Assembly: GCA_964059195.1 (NCBI GenBank)
Contig: CAXKWD010000011.1
Location: 8,944,366 to 9,008,365, forward strand
Origin: Ectobius pallidus
Taxonomy: Eukaryota; Arthropoda; Insecta; Blattodea; Ectobiidae
Reading direction: 5' to 3'
DNA: 64,000 nt
Part shown: in pieces, positions 23,601-33,279 of the stretch
Layout: every line of letters begins with the position of its first letter
How positions within the stretch are numbered: position 1 is the stretch's first letter
Translations under genes and position numbers: made by a program
The notes under the pieces: model-generated
The model's input: only the letters and a program-made list of their open reading frames with translations
Database searches by the model: none
Told to the model about the DNA's origin: nothing

Positions 23601-25889
23601 ATGAGATCCCAACATTAGACAGAATTCTTTCTGAAGTCAATAACGACCAAGACCTCCCAAACTTTAGCAGAACAACATTCTATAGACTGATTCAAGACAT
23701 TGGCTTCAGATATGAGAAAAGAACAAGGAAAAGTTATCTGTTGGACAGAGATGACCTGATCATTTGGCGTCGCATGTTTCTTCGTGATATTAGAAGACAT
23801 CGGGAACAAAGGACACCTATATATTACCTGGATGAAACTTAGATCAACGAAGGCCTTACAAGGTCGAAAGTGTGGCAAGATCAAACCATTTCAAGCGTAA
23901 AAGACGCGTTTCTGAAAGGCTAACAACAGGGTTGAAAAACCCTTCAGGAAAGGGAAAGTGACTTATCGTGGTTCACATAGGAAATGAACACTGGTTTGTG
24001 AACAATGGTCTGTGGGTTTTTGAATCTCATTCTACAAACGAATACCACAAAGAAATGAGAGAAGAGGCCTTCCATTAATAGTTTGGGAAAATACTACAAA
24101 ATCTTGAACCAGGTAGTGTATTGTACTTGATAATGCTCCATACCACTCGGTAAAAAGTGGAAAGTTGCCTGTAACCTTGTGGAAGAAAGAAAACATCCTT
24201 GCCTGGCTCAAAACAGAAAACATTGCAATACCTACTGAACAACTACTGAAGAAAGAGATGTTGCAAATTGTGTCTCAATACAGAAGTAAAATTGATACAG
24301 GTGGAGGGGGAAGAAACTATGAGGAAGGTAGTCGAAGCCTGGAACATCATTGGGAACAGGGACTTATGTATGAATAGATATGAAAGGGATATAGGAGAGG
24401 ATTGGTTGGCTTTGATCAGAACTGTAAGAGATAAATGTGAGCTTACATTTCCACCACCCCCTGAATGTGGTGTAGAGCACATGTGAATATGGAGTGCCCA
24501 AGGAGTGGATTAACAAACACATTAGAAACATGAGCTTCATGGTTAACAACGCACCCCAGTGGAGGGGTTGTGAGGCAGCGTCTTCTTCAAGTCTTACCCA
24601 GTCACCCGATGAAGGCCCAAAGGAGAGGGTTGAAACGTTGTGATAACAAAAACCACATCCACTGGTAATTATTCTTTTTATTAGTTGTTTTAACTTCTTA
24701 TTCTGTGACGAAACAGTGGAAAATCGGACCATCATGTATAGTATACAGAAGTGTGTATGACAAGTATGTCATTGATGAAATGGCAAGAAGTCGTATCATG
24801 ACTACTTCGTCTTCCACCTTTCCACTGTGAGCTCCATCCTATTGAGTAAGTCCGGGCTCATAACACAACATTTAAGATGAAAGACGTTAAACCTCTTTTC
24901 CATAAGGCAGTAGAAGAAGTCACAGGCGAAAAATGGGCAAACTGTGTTCGTCATGTGATTGAGACAGAAGAGACTCGCCTATGGGACATGGACGACCGAC
25001 TGGAAGAGGTAGAAAAATTGATCATCAACTTGGAAGACGAAGCTACGTCAGAGACTGAATAACGATTAGATGTTCAAAAAGGTATGCTTAATAAGAGCCT
25101 ACCATAATTAACGTTGAAAGTGGCACTTTAATGTTCTTTAATTATTTTCAATGTTACTTTCAGTAGCTGGTAAACCGTGCTTTTCTCCCGTTACAAGCAC
25201 TGTTTACTTGTTTTCTCAGGACATCTGGAACGGACAGTAGTACAAATTTACCATAAAAATATCAATAAATAAAATAAAATAAGCCTATCATGTCCCATGT
25301 ATGGCAAAGGCCTCCTAAGAAGTGTTTAGCTCTTCTTATCTAGCACGACGAGCTACTCCGCACTAGTGAAGTTGTTTGTGATTTTGAGCGTCATGTACAC
25401 TTGAACTTGAGCACTTAGTCTTGAGCGCTTAGTCTTGCGTTCTTGCGTATTGTTCCGGGTTTCCCCCAGTTCTTTCCACTCATTTCTTCTTTTGGCTACC
25501 CTGGTCCATTGTTGGCCCACTTGATCCTTGAAGAGGTCCTCCCATCTCCTTTTTGGTCTGCCGCGCAGCCTTCTTCCTTGTCTGAGGTCCCATCAAAAAT
25601 TTGTAAGATATTGTACAATGAGAGGTAAAGATTGTTTTTGTTACCATTTCTTACATTTTAACTTACTTCCTGAAAATAATGTGGAATATTAATAGCTTCT
25701 TTTGATGCTGAGTTTTAATAATTTCAGACCATGTCAGTGGAGTATATTCATGTAGATGACGGAAAAGATGCCTTGAGGAAGTTTGTGGAAAACCAGGGAT
25801 ACATTTTACACAGTGAAGTAACTCACGAGAACAACCTTGCTAATGATTTCATTTTCATCAAGGCATCTGTTGCTGCAAATCTTGCATAG
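17504..25889 (+). CDS. Star-like type II membrane protein with FkbM methyltransferase-type domain (5 exons, 297 aa)
   Basis: Joining 17504-17648, 18839-19020, 19899-20093, 21080-21289 and 25728-25889 gives an unbroken frame of 298 codons including TAG. Each junction has GT and AG, and phases agree (1, 0, 0, 0). Residues about 8-26 are hydrophobic after a basic MQMRRK start, a signal anchor; NYTLAG follows in the lumenal stem. The domain spans about 110-290: FFVECGALDGE (113-123, SAM-type glycine loop), GLLIEADP (139-146), DYFSLDVEGNEFEVL (219-233), and a last exon with SVEYIHVD and NDFIFIK. This is the FkbM fold of Drosophila Star and relatives, which act in ER/Golgi export of EGF-receptor ligands; catalysis is unproven for them. 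ATGs at 17504 and 17510 are both in frame. The terminal exon is tandemly duplicated at 26363-26524. A related FkbM paralogue rather than Star itself is possible. Confidence 0.85.
17820..18224. mobile_element. MITE with 23-bp TIRs in intron 1 of the Star-like gene
   Basis: TAGGGGAGAGCGTGGTGGG at the left end matches the reverse complement of the right end (CCATCCCTCCACGCTCTCCC) with one or two mismatches over 23 bp. About 405 bp, non-coding. If the outer TA on each side is the target duplication, it belongs with Tc1/mariner-type elements; I cannot decide. Confidence 0.7.
18839..19020 (+). CDS. Star-like gene, coding exon 2
   Basis: Acceptor ATTTCCAG, donor GTGAGT. Encodes the stem segment with PRLVAKIRRKFLL and SMGQAQRIMSILGEQ, conserved-looking text just ahead of the FkbM domain. 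Confidence 0.85.
19429..19835 (+). repeat. Tandem repeat, three copies (145/126 bp), intron 2
   Basis: CTCACCTTCAACAGAACATT recurs at 19460, 19605 and 19731, with the surrounding blocks GAGAATTGGGAAGCATTTC and GTGCTTTGGAAGGAAG. The third copy lacks about 19 bases. It ends some 60 bases before exon 3, so length changes here could affect the branch-point region. Confidence 0.9.
19899..20093 (+). CDS. Star-like gene, coding exon 3 (SAM-binding-type loop)
   Basis: Acceptor TTTCACAG, donor GTAAGC. Encodes FFVECGALDGETRSNS, the glycine-loop motif of the FkbM fold, and GLLIEADP, the acidic loop. Confidence 0.9.
20370..20595 (+). repeat. Degenerate minisatellite of about 40-bp unit, intron 3
   Basis: Repeated variants of GTAGACCCATGCTATTAGTT and ATGCTGGGGCTA occur about five times with variable spacing. 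Confidence 0.7.
20607..21055 (-). pseudogene. Penelope-like element fragment with GIY-YIG endonuclease domain, intron 3
   Basis: The minus strand reads KSGIYQFNCKDCNKKYIGKT, then RSKEHLRHIKYGQTDKSAIA and AHVWEKDHEIN. GIY followed by YIG about eleven residues later, the Arg in the RSKEH block and the HxxxxxH-type tail are hallmarks of the C-terminal endonuclease of Penelope-like retroelements. Only this domain and a little upstream text (PVNKYNLKNLLKF) remain. The C-terminal acidic metal ligand region is altered after DHEIN. Confidence 0.8.
21080..21289 (+). CDS. Star-like gene, coding exon 4
   Basis: Acceptor TTATCTACAG, donor GTAAGT. Encodes the FkbM core strand motif DYFSLDVEGNEFEVL. Preceded within intron 3 by an inverted Penelope-like fragment that ends about 25 bases upstream of the exon. 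Confidence 0.9.
21471..22203 (-). mobile_element. 5'-truncated LINE, copy 1, with 16-bp target-site duplication (intron 4)
   Basis: The 16-mer TTATATAAACATAATA flanks it at 21455-21470 and 22204-22219. The minus strand encodes an open C-terminal tail of about 140 residues with WWRLGIWRLKNLRGLVPRG, then a zinc-knuckle-like block CPLCNEEEDARHIILECKE. This Cys-Cys-His-Cys tail is typical of the C-terminus of several non-LTR elements. The 3' end lacks poly-A and finishes near TATTTGTATTTG. Related copies lie at 41980-42938 and 61461-62024. Confidence 0.9.
23257..25062 (+). pseudogene. Broken transposase of the IS630-like element
   Basis: It starts MDNDRQQGCSGLSAVKK. A helix-turn-helix follows (KTDIVAKVSSSLGVSIASVY). 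A one-base frameshift lies near 23500-23540, in an A-rich stretch. The second frame reads TTFYRLIQDIGFRYEKRTR and PIYYLDET, giving the first catalytic Asp. The next codon is TAG where the family has Trp (LDETW). Later come EYHKEMREEAFH, VLDNAPYHSVKSGK (second Asp), and after the nested insertion RLPPFHCELHPIE (third acidic residue) and a KDVKPLFHKAVEEVTGEKW tail. Domain order is complete, so this was once full length. At least a frameshift, several stops and the insertion inactivate it. The DDE/IS630 assignment is firm; the exact family is not. Confidence 0.8.
24288..24742. mobile_element. 455-bp insertion inside the transposase, unknown retroelement type
   Basis: The direct repeat ATACAGAAGT at 24278-24287 and 24743-24752 brackets it, and transposase similarity stops and resumes exactly there. 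The plus strand has a 72-residue frame with RKVVEAWNIIGNRDLCMNRY and a later SPDEGPKERVETL, resembling the tail of a retroelement polyprotein, but I cannot name the family. The right end has no poly-A. Confidence 0.6.
25286..25600 (-). pseudogene. RTE-type LINE 3' end, proximal copy
   Basis: The minus strand reads LRGRPKRRWEDLFKDQVGQQ then RVAKRRNEWKELGE, the GRP..RW.D.....G..W...A..R..W block at the C-terminus of many RTE-like polyproteins, followed by its 3' UTR. No poly-A or target-site duplication was found. Severely 5' truncated. Confidence 0.75.
25728..25889 (+). CDS. Star-like gene, terminal coding exon, proximal copy
   Basis: Acceptor TAATTTCAG. Reads TMSVEYIHVDDGKDALRKF through NDFIFIK to TAG. 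This is the first of two sequence-identical terminal exons. Confidence 0.85.
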   Translation, partial: TMSVEYIHVDDGKDALRKFVENQGYILHSEVTHENNLANDFIFIKASVAANLA

Positions 25890-25920
25890 CAGGTGATATA
25901 CGTTTAGACACAGATGTGTT

Positions 25921-26235
25921 TATCATGTCCCATGTATGGCAAAGGCCTCCTAAGAAGTGTTTAGCTCTTCTTATCTAGCACGACGAGCTACTCCGCACTA
26001 GTGAAGTTGTTTGTGATTTTGAGCGTCATGTACACTTGAACTTGAACACTTAGTCTTGAGCGCTTAGTCTTGCGTTCTTGCGTATTGTTCCGGGTTTCCC
26101 CCAGTTCTTTCCACTCATTTCTTCTTTTGGCTACCCTGGTCCATTGTTGGCCCACTTGATCCTTGAAGAGGTCCTCCCATCTCCTTTTTGGTCTGCCGCG
26201 CAGCCTTCTTCCTTGTCTGAGGTCCCATCAAAAAT
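25921..26235 (-). pseudogene. RTE-type LINE 3' end, distal copy
   Basis: Copy of 25286-25600 produced by the 635-bp tandem duplication, not an independent insertion. Confidence 0.75.
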
Positions 26236-26362
26236 TTGTAAGATATTGTACAATGAGAGGTAAAGATTGTTTTTGTTACCATTTCTTACATTTTAACTTA
26301 CTTCCTGAAAATAATGTGGAATATTAATAGCTTCTTTTGATGCTGAGTTTTAATAATTTCAG

Positions 26363-26524
26363 ACCATGTCAGTGGAGTATATTCATGTAGATGACGGAAA
26401 AGATGCCTTGAGGAAGTTTGTGGAAAACCAGGGATACATTTTACACAGTGAAGTAACTCACGAGAACAACCTTGCTAATGATTTCATTTTCATCAAGGCA
26501 TCTGTTGCTGCAAATCTTGCATAG
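26363..26524 (+). CDS. Star-like gene, terminal coding exon, distal duplicate
   Basis: A copy of 25728-25889, offset by 635 bases, with the same acceptor and stop. Splicing exon 4 to it would give the same protein with a different 3' UTR. If the proximal exon is used, this copy lies in the 3' UTR or beyond the poly-A site. Confidence 0.7.
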   Translation, partial: TMSVEYIHVDDGKDALRKFVENQGYILHSEVTHENNLANDFIFIKASVAANLA

Positions 26525-26551
26525 CAGGTGATATACGTTTAGACACAGATG

Positions 26552-26602
26552 TGTTTGTGTGTGTGTGTGTATGCGTGTGTGTGCGTGCACGTGCACATGA
26601 GT
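26552..26602 (+). repeat. (GT)n microsatellite
   Basis: GT dinucleotides with GCGTGC and CACGTGCAC interruptions, directly after the duplicated exon block. Confidence 0.9.
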
Positions 26603-26607
26603 GTAAA

Positions 26608-28503
26608 CAAAGTGTAATTTCAAATGAGTACAAGCTTTTCCGCCTATATACTAGTAATTTTTTAATTACCACATTAACGAATTTGAGTCCGAACGTGTAA
26701 AATTTGGGATGTATATAAAAAAACAAAATTATTGTACCTTATAAAATATTATAATTACATTGAGTTTTCTTTTTGATTCTTTTCTTATCTATAATTAATT
26801 TTTTAGCAATTATGTTACAGATTTGTCATACCCTTGTTACAATGAAACTGAAAGAACAATATCTCTAATTTTCAAAGGACTTGTTGTATATTTAATTTAC
26901 ATTTATTTTTTACCAATTCTTTTGTAACATTGACAATACTACATTAATAATTTAAACATCACTACTATTGAGTTGGGTTAAAAATGTTTCAATTTATCTT
27001 TGGTAAAATTGTGGCTAAAATACAATGATAATTAGTATATTATGTTATACCATATTTCTTGTCTTAGATGACTTGTTGATATTCAATTTATATTTAATTT
27101 ATAACAAGTTCTTTGTAGCTTAAAAAATATTATATTTGGTTAACCTTTTATATCAAATAACTCCAATAAATTCTAAGATAAAATATGAATGAGCCACTTT
27201 GCAGTTTTGGTTATTCATGGACGTGTTTTAAATCTAATGTGCAAATTATTTACATCAGCTTAATGTAAGTATATCCAGATAACACACATTTCCAAAAGTT
27301 TAACATCAGTGAACATTACTTAATAAAATAATATTCATTCTAGATGGACCGATGATGACATAAATTGATGTCGAAATGCATCTCCAAGATATATACCATC
27401 ATTAACGACAAAAAGGCCGAATCTGATAGAATTTGTGGTGTGTGCAACATAAAACGCTATAAAATCATCTGCTTTCAAGAAAGATAATAAGTGTAAATTG
27501 CAATAAGACTTGTAACGAAACAAACAGATATTTTATAATTTTAGACTTGTACAACAAATAAACGATATATATCATCTGTTACAAGTGAGAAAATAAGTGT
27601 AAATTACAATAAGACGTATTACAAAACAAACAGATTTTTATAATTTTAAACTTGAGTATAAGAAAATTACTCTCAAATTTAATGTATATACAGTTTTATA
27701 AGACAAGAGTTATATGATTAACTCAATATAATTGTAAATTGTGACGAGTATACTGAAATAATTTAAATCTTTTAACCTAACGTAATATATTTTTAACTTT
27801 TGACTGATGTAAATAATCTGTAACATCTGTAATATATTTTTAACTTTTGACTGATGTAAATAATTTGCACATTAGATTTAAAACACGTCCATGAATAACC
27901 AAAACTGCAAAGTGGCTCATTCATATTTTATCTTAGAATTTATTGGAGTTATTTGATATAAAAGGTTAACCAAATATAATATTTTTTAAGCTACAAAGAA
28001 CTTGTTATAAATTAAATATAAATTGAATATCAACAAGTCATCTAAGACAAGAAATATGGTATAACATAATATACTAATTATCATTGTATTTTAGCCACAA
28101 TTTTACCAAAGATAAATTGAAACATTTTTAACCCAACTCAATAGTAGTGATGTTTAAATTATTAATGTAGTATTGTCAATGTTACAAACGAATTGGTAAA
28201 AAATAAATGTAAATTAAATATACAACAAGTCCTTTGAAAATTAGAGATATTGTTCTTTCAGTTTCATTGTAACAAGAGTATGACAAATCTGTAACATAAT
28301 TGCTAAAAAATTAATTATAGATAAGAAAAGAATCAAAAAGAAAACTCAATGTAATTATAATATTTTATAAGGTACAATAATTTTGTTTTTTTATATACAT
28401 CCCAAATTTTACACGTTCGGACTCAAATTCGTTAATGTGGTAATTAAAAAATTACTAGTATATAGGCGGAAAAGCTTGTACTGATTTGAAGTGATACTTT
28501 ATA
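26608..28503. repeat. Long near-perfect inverted repeat (arms about 650 bp, loop about 590 bp)
   Basis: 26608-27258 is repeated in reverse complement at 27851-28503. I found only a handful of mismatches over the central 620 bases (for example ACCCTTG against the complement of CAAGAGT), with divergence rising at the outer 20 bases. No open frame and no TIR family is recognisable. The loop contains a diverged direct repeat (AAGTGTAAATTGCAATAAG and AAGTGTAAATTACAATAAG). RNA from either strand would fold into a very long duplex. Confidence 0.93.
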
Positions 28504-28853
28504 CTAGTTGTCTTTGTATTCAAGCTTCAAAATGAAGTTTATCAATGAAAGTGTAATTATTATTAAGTGACAGCTTTAAGTGACAACTTAAAAGTTTACT
28601 GTCATATTTATTATTTTATTTTAAAATTGATATATTCATACTGTGTTGAATTTTATATTTATGAGACCATTTGTTTTAATTGTGATAAAGTAACCTGTTT
28701 AATAGAGAAACATGTGACATAGCTTCGTCATGCAAAGGAGGTTTTGGAAAGAAACATGTGTCATTGCTTGTTATGCCAGGGAGGTTTTTGGAAAGTCACA
28801 TAATTGTATTTTCCTTTCAATGCACTAGATTTTGGAATTTTTCTTTAAAGATA

Positions 28854-29123
28854 CAGCCAAGTCTCGAATATCCATGTTAATTGGGACTGTGTCTTGCAGG
28901 AATAATAAAAAACACAGGTAATTCAAATTAGGTGTGAAATTTTGAGTTTCCCGCATTTACTCTTGAATTTTGTTGCCATATTGCGCATATAAGACGTAAG
29001 TAAGTGTGGAAAATTCAAAACCTGACAAAATTAAGTATGGGAAATTCAAAAAGACATGCTGAAAATTTGAAAGTAAGTGTGGGAATTTCAAATTTTCATG
29101 CATGGATAATCAAGATTTGGCTG
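28854..29123. mobile_element. Tigger-like MITE, 270 bp, TA target site
   Basis: Starts CAGCCAAGTCTCGAATATCC after TA (28852-28853) and ends GGATAATCAAGATTTGGCTG before TA (29124-29125): inverted termini of about 24 bp with few mismatches. The interior repeats GTAAGTGTGG and AAATTCAAA motifs. Non-coding. Confidence 0.8.
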
Positions 29124-29637
29124 TACAATACTTGGAGTGTTGTATAAGAGTCCTAAACTTCTTACATCGTTTGAATTCTGCAATATGTTTGATAACTTGA
29201 CATTCTCGTTTTAGACTTAACAAATTAGAATTAATTGACTGAATTTTCTAAAATGCTTGTCTCATTCCTGGATTGTGAAAACTGTAGCTATCCATATTGA
29301 CCCAAATTATATTGTGATATTATGTGTTTGGCAGTAAGAAAGATATTATTTACAGAACAAAATTAAGCTATCAGATATTATGATTTTCTTTGAGGGTTTG
29401 TAACAGGTCCACAGTCCTATTGTAACTAGCAATCATATTCTCTGAAAGTATTATAACAAGCCAACAGAGAAATTTCTATATGCTTTCATGACTGTAAACA
29501 GAAGATTGGAACAGTCATGTTTTTCTGCAACCACACGTTGGGTAATTTTCCTGGTCACTCTGGCTGCAGACTTATTTTGCATTTTAAGTCATTTTAGCAT
29601 TTGTAAGAACACTTCCTAAAATGCTCTAAAAATAGTT

Positions 29638-29690
29638 TTTTCTTTCTTTCTTTCTTTCTTTCTTTCTTTTTTTTTCTTCTTTTTTCTTCT
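29638..29690 (+). repeat. (TTTC)n pyrimidine microsatellite
   Basis: About nine TTTC units followed by a TTTTCTTC tract. Confidence 0.9.
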
Positions 29691-29756
29691 TTTCAAAACA
29701 TTAAATATTTATAAATTCACTTTGAATAGGAAACAGAATGAAGTGGAAACATTACA

Positions 29757-30423
29757 AGGCACGTCCATAAAGTAAGTTTCCCTGGGGCTCTTTACAGAAA
29801 CAAAACACAATTTCATGGACATATATATTCCAACAGATACAGCATGTGCTCAGCTATTTTTCAACATATTGCCACCGGAACTGAAACATTTGTCATACTG
29901 TGGAACCAACTTTTTGAACACCTGTGTCCTAGAAGTCTGCCGCCAGGGATTTGAACCACTGTGTGACAAACATCTCCGCCTCTCTGTCATTCCCTATCAT
30001 TTCTTTAGGTGTAGGAAAAGATGGAAATCACTGGGGAGCAAAGTCCGGGCTGTAGGGTGGATGTATAAACACCTCCTACCAAGTCTCCTGCAGAGGTTCG
30101 GCTGGGAGGTGTTTAAACATTCACCCTAAAGCCTGAACCTCACTTCCAGTGATTTCCATCTTTTCCTACACCTCATGAAATGACAAAGAATGACAGAGAG
30201 GCGAAGGTGGTTGTCACACGGCGATTCAAATCCCGGGTGGCACACCTCTACAACACAAGTATTCAAAAGCTGGTGCTGCAGTAAGACAAATTTTTCAATT
30301 CCGGTGGCGAATATATTGCAAAATAGCTGAACACTGGCTGAGTCCGTTGCAATAAATATTTCCTTGAAATTGTGTTTTGAATCTGTAAACAGCCACAGGG
30401 AAACTTACTTTATGGACGTGCCT
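29757..30423. mobile_element. mariner-derived fold-back element with 321-bp arms
   Basis: Arms 29757-30077 and 30103-30423 are imperfect reverse complements with a spacer of about 25 bases. The outer ends start AGGCACGTCCATAAAGTAAG. Both arms derive from the 3' part of a mariner-like transposase gene. In the right arm the plus strand reads RFGWEVFKHSP then a SSDFHLF block, the GWEVL.HPPYSPDLAPSDYHLF region of D,D34D transposases, followed by degenerate text and the terminal repeat. So the element is two inverted copies of a mariner 3' end. Confidence 0.85.
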
Positions 30424-30974
30424 CGTATTATTAATACATAATATCTCCAAGATCACATGCTACTTCATTATAAATTTCTTACTTACCTAGTGTCCTGGAG
30501 TTATTATGTATTAATAATATTAAACATTAGACTATTTTTTATTCTTTTATTTTTTGTAACAATTAGATACCAAGATAAAAATGATAGGGAATCACTTACA
30601 TTGTTCAGTATTAGTTGTGGTACCTTCTAGTCACTTTTTAAAGTAGTGTATAATTGAGTGGTTCATTGTATATATCTGGTATGTGTACTGTTACAAACCC
30701 TTGTTTCATTGCCTTGTATTGACCATGCTAATCAGAATTTTCTTTCATCTAGCTAACAGTTCTAAATTGAAGACACATCAAGAGTTTATCTGTAATATAA
30801 ACTGCATTGTATGAAAATTCTAGTCAGTGCTTTGATAGTAGCATATTGACATATCCAAACATTATCAAGTAAGAGAAGTAAAATTTAACTTATACCATGA
30901 AATAGTATTTATTATTTAGTATTAAGTTTTGAAATGCATAGTGTAATTAGAGCTGAATAAGCCGTTGTCTTCAT

Positions 30975-31902
30975 CAGTGGCGCCAACTTATATGGGCCCA
31001 TGGGTCTCAAGCCCACCCAATAATTTGTTGTGTATTATTATCTTAATTAATTATTGTCATTACTAAATATTGTGTTCCGTTGCTGAATCGCTGTAAAGCG
31101 AAAATAACGCCATTGTTTATATACAAAGTGCGATATCCTCCTGTTCCAATTCACTCATGATCGAAGTCATTCCTCATTTCATTGATTTTTTACATATTAC
31201 TCTGCCAATGCGAAAAGATCTTTTTACGTTAATCAAATTGCTGTTCTAAATATATATAAGGAAAATGCAGAAAAGTTAAATTTAGAATTTAGATGTTGCT
31301 TGTGTTGAAAAGAAATTATATGAAGGACATTAATGGACAAGGCAAGGAATTGTGACAAAAGACACGAGTATGGAACACACAACATTGCTGACTGATTAAA
31401 AGAAGAACGTCAGAGTGGAATGAACATGTACAAGAATGAATTAAGAAACATTGATTAAATCAGCAAGGGACAATAAACCATAGGAAAGGAGGAGCTCAGG
31501 TTGTCCACAAAAGCGATGGTGCGATTATGGAGGACAACATATTAGTGTAAGAAAAGAAGAAAAAAATTATGCTTGTGATGAATCTTGCACTGTGCCTCAT
31601 AATGGTGAGTCCATGAGTGGTTTTATTTTATTTTAGTAGTTACCTAAAACACCAAAAAAGTGTATAAATAATAATAGGTATAAAGAAGTTCCTTGAACTT
31701 GGGTATACAGCACCTTCCTAGCGGTTGAATTACAAAGTGTGATTTTTATCACAAACAGTGAAATCTCTTTTTTACACAGTTCTGTATTTATCGGTAGCCA
31801 TATCGATACTATATACATTTCATGAGTCAAATAAGGGGCCAAAGTATGAAAATTTTAAAATCTTTGAGCCTACCCAAAGTTTTCCAAAAGTTGGCGCCAC
31901 TG
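30975..31902. mobile_element. Non-autonomous hAT element, 928 bp
   Basis: Perfect 15-bp termini CAGTGGCGCCAACTT (30975-30989 and complement at 31888-31902). Flanks are GTCTTCAT (30967-30974) and GTCTTCGT (31903-31910), an 8-bp target duplication with one mismatch. CAGTGGCG-type ends with 8-bp duplications are typical of hAT. The small frames inside do not resemble a transposase. Confidence 0.88.
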
Positions 31903-31910
31903 GTCTTCGT

Positions 31911-33259
31911 ATTATTTTCCTGTTTTGTTTCTCTTATATTTTAATATAACGATATCGTTGGTTGGGTTTATTAACTCCTTGGCTGTTATGGACATAGTAA
32001 GAAAATAGCGATGGGAACAGAGAAGTGTTAAATTAAAGAAAATTTATAAATATATCAGATATAATATTATTGAGAATGTGTTCTGTATCCTCTAGCCTTG
32101 GCAATGTGTGGTTATACTTGAATAACAATGTTGTCTGTGTTAGCTAAACTTTCTAGAAAATATATTATTTTGGTATTTTACAAAAAATTATAATATATTT
32201 TATGTTTTATAGGGCTAGCCTATGTATGTACGAAAATATGGTCTCACTAATTGTGTATTTAAAACAGGGGTTCAACCGTTGGTCAGAATGGGGACGTCTA
32301 GAGCGCTGAGTGACTGACTGACTGACTGGCAGTCAGAATGTCCAATAATGATGATGATAATGTTCTGTTGTTTCCTTATAGACAATTTCAAGCATCATCA
32401 CAAATATTAGTAATAGCAATAAATAGGTTGCAATAAGAAAATTTATCTAATAATAAAATGCCTTTATATAATAGGTTTCTGTCCATGGAAATTTTATTTC
32501 TAGACACCCTTTGATAGTCAGTTTCACCTCTTTGTTCAATATTTATGTCTACCTTTATTTAATTATATACAGGGAAGAGATTCAAAGGGCAGTAGACAAA
32601 CATTAAAATAAACACAGACCTATCGATGTTTTATGATCAAGTCCATGGTTTGAAAGATAATAGATTGTTAGTCCTGTGCACTGTGCACTTGTCACTTGTA
32701 TAAAACACAATCTTACACATAAAACAATCTTTGTGTTTAATATGCACAGAAATGATTAACTTGATTGAAAAGCCGCAAAGGGAAAATTGATTCTTTGTTC
32801 TTTCCTTTGTTGATAAAAAAAAAAAAAAAAACTAAAACACTAAAGATGATACTTATAGAGTACAGACAAAGTTTTAGGGACAATTTTCTTTTTTTCGTGA
32901 AAAAAAAAATACTCTGGAAAATATTGCTCATTAACTAAGTCTGATAGATGTCTTGATTCAGTATAAGCTAGTATTATGTCCCTTTTAGTTTTGGAATGTC
33001 TAGTCTAGTATTTTACACTTTGTACATTTCAGATTATACTTATTTGAATTGCTTCTTAATAGATAAATCTCATTTAGTTTTCTGAGATTGAGATTTAAAG
33101 TAAAGATATGTACAGTATTTATACTATGTACCGATATGTGCTTTGTTCCTTCTCTGGGTTCTATTCTGATTTAATTAATTGTATTATTTGTAAGATCAAA
33201 TTGTGTTAACAAATTTACATAAATCTTTCAGACTGTTTCATTATGTCTCTTTTATCTGA
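31911..33259. other. No gene seen; simple repeats
   Basis: AT-rich. It has a short (TGAC)n at 32308-32328, an A-run at 32815-32830, and CAGGGGTTCAACC at 32266 that could be an isolated hAT-like end. No coding exon is recognisable. Confidence 0.5.
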
Positions 33260-33279
33260 TGGCCACATTCCTCCTTTAG

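Larger units (their letters stand above)
22913..25237 (+). mobile_element. IS630/Tc1-like DDE transposon, about 2.3 kb, inactive (intron 4)
   Basis: Termini CCATCTGTTCGAGATGTCCT at 22913 and its imperfect reverse complement ending at 25237 share AGATGTCCTGAGAA and are flanked by TA (22911-22912, 25238-25239). Between them lies a broken transposase gene in the same orientation as the host gene. A 455-bp retroelement-like insertion (24288-24742) is nested in the transposase. A short AGATA repeat sits at 23041-23060 in the leader. Confidence 0.8.
25286..26555 (+). repeat. 635-bp tandem duplication carrying the last exon of the Star-like gene
   Basis: 25286-25920 and 25921-26555 are head-to-tail copies. 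The one difference I found is G at 25411 against A at 26046. Each copy holds a minus-strand RTE-type LINE 3' fragment, intron sequence, the splice acceptor, the 162-base terminal exon and about 30 bases of 3' UTR. Confidence 0.97.

Noticed and set aside
25443..26263. Two identical 61-residue plus-strand frames
   Set aside because: Antisense of an RTE-type LINE 3' end, present twice because of the tandem duplication.
29815..30129. 104-residue frame as a possible host gene
   Set aside because: It spans the left arm and loop of a mariner fold-back; its only recognisable motif is transposase-derived.
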